DNA of 64,000 nt from Ramlibacter ginsenosidimutans (lineage in GTDB: Bacteria; Pseudomonadota; Gammaproteobacteria; Burkholderiales; Burkholderiaceae_C): positions 62,001 to 126,000 of the forward strand of contig NZ_JAEPWM010000003.1 in assembly GCF_016654015.1 (NCBI RefSeq), in the 5' to 3' direction. The first letter of the stretch is position 1; each line of letters opens with the position of its first letter. The position numbers and the translations under genes were made by a program. Shown one piece after another: positions 58,208 through 64,000 of the stretch. Below the pieces are notes generated by a model. It searched no databases and was not told the origin of the DNA. It worked only from the letters and a program-made list of their open reading frames with translations.

Positions 58208-58833
58208 AGTTTCGGAATGTGCAGCGTCTTGCTGATCATGAGGCTGCCGGAGAGCACGAACAGCAGCACCAGGCCGTGCACGTCCCACGGCCCGATGTGC
58301 GCCGCGCCGCCCCAGAGCCGGTCGCCGACACTGCCTTGCCAGGCGGCCCACGCCAGCACGCCGGTGATCACGACGCTGGTGGGGATGGGCGTGCCTTCGA
58401 AGTAGCGTACCTTGCCGCTGCTGTCGTCCGCCAGCTGCTCCGCGGTCACGTTGTAGCGCGCGAGCCGGCTCACGCCGCAACAGACGAAGTAGACGAGGCC
58501 TGCCGCGTCCCAGCCGCCCTGCAGTCCCGCCGCGAAGCCCAGCGCCGCGGGGGCCATGCCGAAGGAAATCACGTCCGCCAGCGAGTCGAGCTCGCGCCCG
58601 AGCGGCGAGTGCTGGTGGCGCGCCCGCGCGATGCGGCCATCGAGCACGTCGAACAGGAAGGCCGCCGGCGCCAACGCCGCGGCGGCGTAGAAGTGCGAGC
58701 GGTCGCCGCTTGCCATGTACAGCATGGAAAGCAGGATCGCGCCGACGCCGCAGGCCGCATTGCCCAGGGTGAAGAAGTCGGCCAGGTGGAATTCCCGAAG
58801 CATCGAGAAATGCCGGGGCGCGCTGCGTTCCAT
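58204..58833 (-). CDS. pssA: CDP-diacylglycerol-serine O-phosphatidyltransferase-type enzyme
   Basis: The 209-aa membrane protein has the CDP-alcohol phosphotransferase signature D-G-x2-A-R-x8-G-x3-D-x3-D in LFDVLDGRIARARHQHSPLG and the following RELDSLADV. Helices flank it as in the family (LADFFTLGNAACGVGAILL at the N-terminus). Phosphatidylserine synthesis is the likely reaction, but phosphatidylcholine- or inositol-type enzymes share the motif. An alternative start 15 bp upstream is possible. Confidence 0.88.
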   Translation of the reverse strand: MERSAPRHFSMLREFHLADFFTLGNAACGVGAILLSMLYMASGDRSHFYAAAALAPAAFLFDVLDGRIARARHQHSPLGRELDSLADVISFGMAPAALGFAAGLQGGWDAAGLVYFVCCGVSRLARYNVTAEQLADDSSGKVRYFEGTPIPTSVVITGVLAWAAWQGSVGDRLWGGAAHIGPWDVHGLVLLFVLSGSLMISKTLHIPKL

Positions 58834-58931
58834 GGGGAGTCCTTGCATAGGGCGTGAGCCAGCCAGCATAGCCGGGGATGCGCGTGCGTGGGGGAGGGCG
58901 AGAGCGGGCAGCGGAAGGCGGGAGCGGGCAG

Positions 58932-59041
58932 CCGGACGCAGAGGGCGCAAAAGGGAACAGCCAAAGGACGCAGAAAAGACATCTTTTTCAATGGAAGTCC
59001 TTTTGCGTCTTCTGCGAAACCTTTGCGTCCTCTGCGTCCGG
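58932..59041. repeat. Dispersed inverted-repeat element, copy D
   Basis: The outer ends are CCGGACGCAGAG/CTCTGCGTCCGG, and the inner arms match less well than in other copies. It occupies nearly half of the 236-bp gap between the divergent pssA and MFS genes, ending 28 bp before the MFS start, so that gene's promoter must lie within or upstream of the repeat. Confidence 0.9.
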
Positions 59042-59069
59042 ATGTCCGTCTTCTCCGAGGGACGCTACG

Positions 59070-60347
59070 ATGCGGGCTGCCATGCGCACATCCTCCCAGT
59101 CCCTGGTCGAATCGCCCTATGCCTGGTTGCGGCTGGCCGTCTCGCTGTTGCTGATGACGATCGGCGGGTCCGGCATGTATTCCATCACCGTGGTCCTGCC
59201 GCGGATGCAGCAGGACTTTGCCGTCACCCGCGGCGACGCATCGCTGGCCTACACGCTCACGATGATCGGGTTCGGGGCAGGGGGCGTGCTCATGGGCCGG
59301 ATCGCGGACCGCCTGGGCATCATGGCCGTCGTGATGCTCGGGGCCGCCGGCCTCGGCGTCGGCTTCATCGCCGCGGGGCTCGCGCCGGGCCTGCTGCTGT
59401 TCTGCCTGGCGCAAGGGCTGCTCGTCGGGCTGCTGGGCACTTCCGCCACCTTCGCCCCGCTGGTGGCAGACACCTCGCGCTGGTTCGACCGCCGCCGCGG
59501 CATCGCGCTGGCCATCTGCATGAGCGGCAACTACACCGCGGGCGCCCTGTGGCCGCCGGTGATGCAGTTCTTCATCGATGCGCACGGCTGGCGCGCCACC
59601 TACATGGGCATGGGCGTGTTCTGCATCGCCGCCATGGTGCCGCTCGCGCTGGTGCTCCGGCGGCAGCCTCCCGCGGTCGAACTGCACGTGACGGGCGCCG
59701 CGGCGCGCAGCGACGTGAGCGAGTCGCGTCCGCTGGGCCTCGCGCCCAACGTGCTGCTCGCGCTGCTGTCGCTGGCGGCGGTGGCCTGCTGCGTGGCGAT
59801 GTCCATGCCCCAGGTGCACATCGTCGCGTACTGCGGCGACCTCGGGTTCGGTGCTGCGCGCGGCGCGGAGATGCTCTCCCTGATGCTGGGCATGGGCGTC
59901 GTGAGCCGGCTCGTCTCCGGCTGGGTGTCCGACCGCATCGGCGGCCTGCGCACGCTGCTGCTCGGCTCGGTGCTGCAAGGCATCGCGCTGCTGGCCTTCC
60001 TGCCCTCGGACGGGCTGGTCTCGCTGTACGTGGTGTCCGGCATGTTCGGGCTGTTCCAGGGCGGCATCGTGCCGGCCTATGCCTTGATCGTGCGCGAGTA
60101 CTTCCCGGCGCAGCAGGCGGGTGCACGCGTCGGCACGGTGCTGATGGCCAGCCTGCTGGGCATGGCCCTGGGCGGCTGGATGTCCGGCGCCGTGTTCGAC
60201 CTCACCGGTTCCTACCGCGCCGCCTTCCTCAATGGCATTGCGTGGAACCTGCTGAACGTGTCCATCGTGGGCTTCCTGCTCTGGCGCGCGACGGCGCTGG
60301 GCCTCATCGCAGGCTGGCCGGCGACAGGCCGGCGCGCGGCGGCATGA
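59070..60347 (+). CDS. MFS transporter (OFA/monocarboxylate-like)
   Basis: The 425-aa protein has 12 membrane helices, an MFS loop 2-3 motif (GGVLMGRIADRLGIMAVV) and a mirrored one in the second half (VVSRLVSGWVSDRIGGLRTL). The features GSGMYSITVVLPRMQQDFAV and FDRRRGIALAICMSGNYTAG point to the organic-acid transporter subgroup. GAGGGA precedes the ATG at 59070. It ends 55 bp before phoD. Confidence 0.9.
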   Translation: MRAAMRTSSQSLVESPYAWLRLAVSLLLMTIGGSGMYSITVVLPRMQQDFAVTRGDASLAYTLTMIGFGAGGVLMGRIADRLGIMAVVMLGAAGLGVGFIAAGLAPGLLLFCLAQGLLVGLLGTSATFAPLVADTSRWFDRRRGIALAICMSGNYTAGALWPPVMQFFIDAHGWRATYMGMGVFCIAAMVPLALVLRRQPPAVELHVTGAAARSDVSESRPLGLAPNVLLALLSLAAVACCVAMSMPQVHIVAYCGDLGFGAARGAEMLSLMLGMGVVSRLVSGWVSDRIGGLRTLLLGSVLQGIALLAFLPSDGLVSLYVVSGMFGLFQGGIVPAYALIVREYFPAQQAGARVGTVLMASLLGMALGGWMSGAVFDLTGSYRAAFLNGIAWNLLNVSIVGFLLWRATALGLIAGWPATGRRAAA

Positions 60348-60402
60348 GCCGCAGGGCCGCCCCAAGGCGAATCCTGCAGCGCGTAGCGCGGAGGGTAGTC
60401 CA

Positions 60403-61977
60403 GTGAACCGCGCCGAGGCCAGGCACCTGGACCGGCGCGACCTGCTGCGACTCGCGGCGGCGACGGCAGTCGCCGGCTCGCTGCCACGCACGGCGCGCAG
60501 CCAGCCGCGCCTGCGCGAGGATCCGTTCGCCGCCGGCATCGCGAGCGGATCGCCGACGGACCGCTCGGTCGTGCTGTGGACCCGCCTGCTCGGTGCGCAG
60601 ATCCCGTCCGGCCCGGTGACGGTGGAGTGGGAGATCGCGGACGACGAGCGCTTCACGCGCATCGTGCAGCGTGGCGAGACGCAGGCCGTGCCGCAGCTCG
60701 CGCACAGCGTGCACGTGGAAGTGCAGGGGCTGGCAGCGGACCGCTGGTACGCGTACCGCTTTCGCACGGGCGGCTGGACCAGTGCCGCGGGCCGCACGCG
60801 CACCTTCCCCGCGCCCGATGCGCACGTGCAGCGCCTGCGACTGGCGTACGCGTCCTGCCAGCGCTGGGAGCACGGCTTCTACGCGGCCTGGCGCCACCTG
60901 CGCGCGGACGACCCCGACGTGGTCGTGTTCCTCGGCGACTACATCTACGAATACCCGGGCGCTGCGAACGCCGTGCGCACGCTCCCCGATGGCTGGGTGA
61001 CGGACCTCGCAGGCTATCGCGCGCGCTACGCGCTGCACAAGTCCGACGCCGACCTGCAGGCCATGCACCAGGCCTGTCCCTGGCTCTTCACCTGGGACGA
61101 CCACGAGGTGCAGAACGACTATGCCGGCGAACAGGAAGGCAACGCCGGTCCTGCGGTGCCGGACTTCCGCCGGCGCCGCGCAGCGGCCTACCAGGCCTGG
61201 TACGAGCACACGCCGGTGCCCGCGAGCGTGCTCACGCGCGCGCTCGACGGACTGGCGACGGGCCAGGGCTTGCGCGTCTACGGCGAGCGGCGCTTCGGGC
61301 GGCTGGCGCACTTGCTGCTGCTCGATGGCCGCCAGTACCGCAGTCCGCAGGCCTGCACGCGCGGCGGCCGCTTCGGATCGAGCACGGTGAATCCGCTGGA
61401 CTGCGCGGCGCTCGCGGACCCGGCGCGCACGATGTTCGGCTTCGAGCAGGAACGCTGGCTGGCCTCGCGCCTGGCCGACGGCGGCGCGGCTTGGACGGTG
61501 TTGAACCAGGCGACGCTGTTCGGTGCGCGCGACCTCGTGCCGGGCCCGGGCACGCTGCTGTGGAACGACGGCTGGGACGGCTATCCGGCAGCGCGCCAGC
61601 GGCTCGTCGGTGCCTTGCGCGAGACGCGCGCTGCCAACCCCGTGATCCTGGGCGGCGACGTGCACGAGAACTGGGTCGGGCACGTCAAGGCGGACTACGC
61701 GCGGCCCGAGAGCGCGAACGTCGGCGTGGAGTTCTGCGGCACCAGCATCACTTCGCGCACCGCCGAGCCCGAGCACTTGCGCAATCGCTGGGTGGACAAC
61801 CCGCACTTCGTGTACGCGGAGGCGATGCACCGCGGCTACGGCCTGGCGGAGTTCACGCCGGGGCGGCTGGAGGTGGCCCTGCGGGTGGTGGACGAGGTGA
61901 CGAAGCGGGATGCGCGGGTGGCGACCGATGCGCGCTTCGTGGTGGAAGCGGGACGCCCGGAAGTGCAGCGCGCCTGA
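60403..61977 (+). CDS. phoD: PhoD-type alkaline phosphatase, Tat-exported
   Basis: The 524-aa protein (GTG start) has a twin-arginine signal (DRRDLLRLAAATAVAGSL), a PhoD_N domain (FAAGIASGSPTDRSVVLWTR), then a metallophosphatase domain with LRLAYASCQRWEHG, VFLGDYIYEYPG, FTWDDHEVQNDYAG and ILGGDVHENWVGHV. Family members bind Fe and Ca and cleave phosphomono- and diesters in the periplasm. There is no visible Pho box. It ends 3 bp before the convergent serB stop. Confidence 0.92.
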   Translation: MNRAEARHLDRRDLLRLAAATAVAGSLPRTARSQPRLREDPFAAGIASGSPTDRSVVLWTRLLGAQIPSGPVTVEWEIADDERFTRIVQRGETQAVPQLAHSVHVEVQGLAADRWYAYRFRTGGWTSAAGRTRTFPAPDAHVQRLRLAYASCQRWEHGFYAAWRHLRADDPDVVVFLGDYIYEYPGAANAVRTLPDGWVTDLAGYRARYALHKSDADLQAMHQACPWLFTWDDHEVQNDYAGEQEGNAGPAVPDFRRRRAAAYQAWYEHTPVPASVLTRALDGLATGQGLRVYGERRFGRLAHLLLLDGRQYRSPQACTRGGRFGSSTVNPLDCAALADPARTMFGFEQERWLASRLADGGAAWTVLNQATLFGARDLVPGPGTLLWNDGWDGYPAARQRLVGALRETRAANPVILGGDVHENWVGHVKADYARPESANVGVEFCGTSITSRTAEPEHLRNRWVDNPHFVYAEAMHRGYGLAEFTPGRLEVALRVVDEVTKRDARVATDARFVVEAGRPEVQRA

Positions 61978-61980
61978 ACC

Positions 61981-62703
61981 TCAGGCCATCAACTCCAGCA
62001 GGCGATCGAGGCCGCCCTCGTTGATCTGCACCATCGCCTGCTCGCGCACCTTCGGCTTCGCGTGATAGGCCACCGACAGGCCCGCCTCGCCCATCATCGG
62101 CAGGTCGTTGGCGCCGTCGCCCACGGCGATCGCCTGTTTGGGCGAGATCCCGAGGTTCGCGCAGGTCTCGAGGAACATCTTGCGCTTCTCCGCGCCGTCG
62201 CAGATGTCACCCCAGGGCTGGTCCACCATGCGGCCCGTGAGTTCGCCGCAGTTCGGGCCGGAGCGGATCTCCAGCACGTTGGAGCGCGTGTAGTCGATGC
62301 CCAGCTTGTCGCGCACGCGGTCGGTGAAGAAGGTGAAGCCGCCGGAGACCAGCAGCGTCTTCAGGCCGGCCGCCTTGCACGCCTGCACGAGGCGCTCGGC
62401 GCCCGGATTGAGCTGCAGGCGCTGCGTGTAGATCATCTCCATGTCGGCGACCGTCACGCCGCGCAGCAGCGCGACGCGCCGGCGCAGGCTCTCCTTGTAG
62501 TCGGCAATCTCGCCGCGCATCGCGGCCTCGGTGATCGCAGCGACTTCCTCCTTCTTGCCGACCGCATCCGCGATCTCGTCCACGCACTCGATGTTGATCA
62601 GCGTGGAGTCCATGTCGAAGGCGATGAGCTTGAAGTCCTTCAGCGAGAGGGGCGGGTTGATGCCCTGGATGACGAGGCCGGGGGCGAATTCTTGGGGGGG
62701 CAT
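61981..62703 (-). CDS. serB: Phosphoserine phosphatase
   Basis: The 240-aa HAD enzyme makes the last step of serine synthesis. Nucleophile Asp30 and Asp32 are in LIAFDMDSTLINIECVDEIA, the Ser of motif II is in LLVSGGFTFFTDRV, and the motif III Asp pair in AVGDGANDLPMMGEAG. The long N-terminal ACT extension of E. coli SerB is absent. A repeat element follows upstream of its start. Confidence 0.95.
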   Translation of the reverse strand: MPPQEFAPGLVIQGINPPLSLKDFKLIAFDMDSTLINIECVDEIADAVGKKEEVAAITEAAMRGEIADYKESLRRRVALLRGVTVADMEMIYTQRLQLNPGAERLVQACKAAGLKTLLVSGGFTFFTDRVRDKLGIDYTRSNVLEIRSGPNCGELTGRMVDQPWGDICDGAEKRKMFLETCANLGISPKQAIAVGDGANDLPMMGEAGLSVAYHAKPKVREQAMVQINEGGLDRLLELMA

Positions 62704-62740
62704 GGAGCGTCATTTTGGCATCGTTGGATTGCGGAGAAGA

Positions 62741-62851
62741 GAACGCAGAGTGCGCAGAGGTTACGCAGAGGACGCAGAGAAAACCAATCCGAGGAATCCT
62801 TTGTTGGATTCCTTTTGCGTCCTCTGCGTAACCTCTGCGTCCTCTGCGTTC
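62741..62851. repeat. Dispersed inverted-repeat element, copy E
   Basis: Arms GAACGCAGAGTGCGCAGAGG onward and, at the far end, CCTCTGCGTTC pair over about 41 bp with very few mismatches. The loop contains its own stem GGAATCC/GGATTCC. It lies between the serB and slipin genes (both on the minus strand), so it is downstream of the slipin and upstream of serB. Confidence 0.92.
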
Positions 62852-62904
62852 ATTTGCCTCGTTCAGGCACCCGTCTCACTTCGCGCGCACCCGCCGCGCG
62901 GACC

Positions 62905-63672
62905 TCATGCTTCGGCGGTCGGCACGAAGCGGCGCATCAGCGGGCCGATGATGTCCAGCGGCAGCGGGAACACGATGGTGGAGTTCTTGTCCGCGGCAAT
63001 CACGGTCAAGGTCTCCAGGTAGCGCAACTGCAGCGCCTGCGGCTGGCGGGCCAGCACCTCGGCCGCCTCTGCCAGCTTGTACGAGGCCTGCAGTTCGCCT
63101 TCCGCGTGGATCACCTTCGCGCGGCGCTCGCGCTCGGCCTCCGCCTGGCGCGCGATGGCGCGGACCATGGTGTCGTCCAGGTCCACGTCCTTGATTTCCA
63201 CGTTGGTGACCTTGATGCCCCAGGTGTCGGTCTGCGCGTCCAGGATCTTCTGCACGTCCAGGTTGAGCCGCTCGCGTTCGGCCAGCAGGCCGTCCAGTTC
63301 ATGCTTGCCCAGAACGGCGCGCAAGGTCGTCTGCGCCAGCTGGCTGGTCGCCTCCAGGAAGCGCTCGACCTGGATCACCGCCCGCTCCGGGTCCACCACC
63401 CGGAAGTACAGCACCGCGTTCACCTTCACCGACACGTTGTCGCGCGTGATCACGTCCTGGCTGGGGATGGCCATGACCACCATGCGCAGGTCCACGCGCA
63501 CCATCTGCTGGATGCCGGGGATGAGCACGACCAGGCCGGGTCCCTTGACCTTCCAGAACCGCCCGAGCTGGAACACCACGCCGCGCTCGTACTCGCGCAG
63601 GACGCGCAGCGCCGACGCGAGCAGCACCACCAGCACGAACACCACCAGGCCGAGGCCGCCGCCGACAAGCAT
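62905..63672 (-). CDS. Slipin (SPFH/stomatin-family) membrane protein
   Basis: The 255-aa protein has an N-terminal membrane anchor ([20 protein letters not shown]), an SPFH domain ([40 protein letters not shown]) and a coiled C-terminus with [20 protein letters not shown]. With an NfeD-type gene upstream it forms the classical slipin-NfeD pair, thought to organise membrane microdomains. Confidence 0.95.
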   Translation of the reverse strand: MLVGGGLGLVVFVLVVLLASALRVLREYERGVVFQLGRFWKVKGPGLVVLIPGIQQMVRVDLRMVVMAIPSQDVITRDNVSVKVNAVLYFRVVDPERAVIQVERFLEATSQLAQTTLRAVLGKHELDGLLAERERLNLDVQKILDAQTDTWGIKVTNVEIKDVDLDDTMVRAIARQAEAERERRAKVIHAEGELQASYKLAEAAEVLARQPQALQLRYLETLTVIAADKNSTIVFPLPLDIIGPLMRRFVPTAEA

Positions 63673-63700
63673 CGTGTTCTCCTTCGCTTCGCAGATCCGT

Positions 63701-64000
63701 TCAGGCGGGTGCCACTTCGAGTTGCCCGCCCCGCAAGTCAGTCACCCGCACGGTGTCGCCCGCGCGCAGTTGCTGCGGGCCGTGCACCTTCCAGTGTTCG
63801 CCACGCACCAGCGCCCAGCCCTCGCCTCCGGAGAATTCCAGCAGCTCGCCGCTGGCGCCCACCAGCGTCCGCGGCCCGGTCACGACGGGCCGGCGCCGGG
63901 TGCGCGCTGCCATGCCGGCCAGCAGCAGGACGAAGGCGGCGGACACCAGCACCAGCGTCGCGATCAGCGCCGGCGGGATGCCCCAGCCGGGCGATTCGGT
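63701..64000 (-). CDS. NfeD-family protein, C-terminal part (cut by the window edge)
   Basis: The frame is open to the right edge (reading [20 protein letters not shown], then [20 protein letters not shown]). It ends in an OB-fold NfeD domain ([38 protein letters not shown]). The PGWGIP helix start suggests the long, protease-domain-containing NfeD form whose N-terminus is beyond the window. It lies 28 bp upstream of the slipin gene. Confidence 0.85.
   Translation of the reverse strand, partial: TESPGWGIPPALIATLVLVSAAFVLLLAGMAARTRRRPVVTGPRTLVGASGELLEFSGGEGWALVRGEHWKVHGPQQLRAGDTVRVTDLRGGQLEVAPA

Overview
The window is GC-rich, gene-dense chromosomal DNA that looks like a Burkholderiales betaproteobacterium, most likely of the Comamonadaceae (Ramlibacter/Variovorax type). 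The reasons are two Bug-type solute receptors (one with its own TctB/TctA permease), a DUF4148 protein, a VpsR-like sigma-54 activator, a MuxABC/MdtABC-OpmB type efflux operon and paired DUF5985 membrane proteins. The genus is inference. I see no rRNA, tRNA, transposase, prophage or CRISPR array.

Layout. 1-942: end of an alkaline-phosphatase-superfamily gene. 1155-10896: four-gene RND multidrug efflux operon. 10.9-13.3 kb: small genes, endonuclease III and a LysR regulator divergent from a Bug receptor plus gamma-glutamyltransferase pair. 16.1-18.4 kb: PQQ dehydrogenase translationally coupled to a di-haem cytochrome c. 18.5-24.8 kb: ankyrin protein, pseudo-receiver, dienelactone hydrolase, two tandem paralogous proteins of unknown function, an aminotransferase and a trypsin-like protease. 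24.9-30.8 kb: the most interesting block, a secreted-fibre locus resembling Pseudomonas Fap functional amyloid. It holds a 424-aa Gly/Ser-rich secreted protein, two small secreted proteins, a C39 peptidase, a coiled-coil plus beta-barrel outer-membrane protein and a sigma-54 activator. 30.8-39.8 kb: Crp-like regulator, hydrolase, copper-protein-like genes, a membrane protein/lipoprotein/M15 peptidase cassette, a cardiolipin-synthase-like PLD enzyme and an Ldh-family dehydrogenase. 39.97-42.9 kb: tripartite tricarboxylate transporter. 43.0-64.0 kb: chitosanase-like protein, small cytochrome c, YciH/SUI1, class A PBP, Crp-like regulator, RNase D-like nuclease, GST, FAH-family hydratase, transglutaminase-like protein, two MFS transporters, UspA, FHA protein, RNA 2',3'-cyclic phosphodiesterase, phosphatidylserine synthase, PhoD, SerB, a slipin and the edge of an NfeD gene.

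How the parts fit. The fibre locus looks self-contained. The intergenic region 27730-28082 carries a near-consensus sigma-54 promoter facing the fibre gene, with palindromic candidate activator sites about 145-170 bp upstream. The activator gene, with an intact GAFTGA loop, sits at the end of the divergent operon. Five copies of a 100-125 bp inverted-repeat element, built from tandem ACGCAGAGG-like units, lie in intergenic gaps at about 16.0, 22.0, 39.9, 59.0 and 62.8 kb. FNR/FixK-type boxes precede a UspA gene, a cytochrome c gene and a small secreted-protein gene, which suggests an oxygen-responsive regulon. All functional statements come from reading the sequence by eye; no database search was run.
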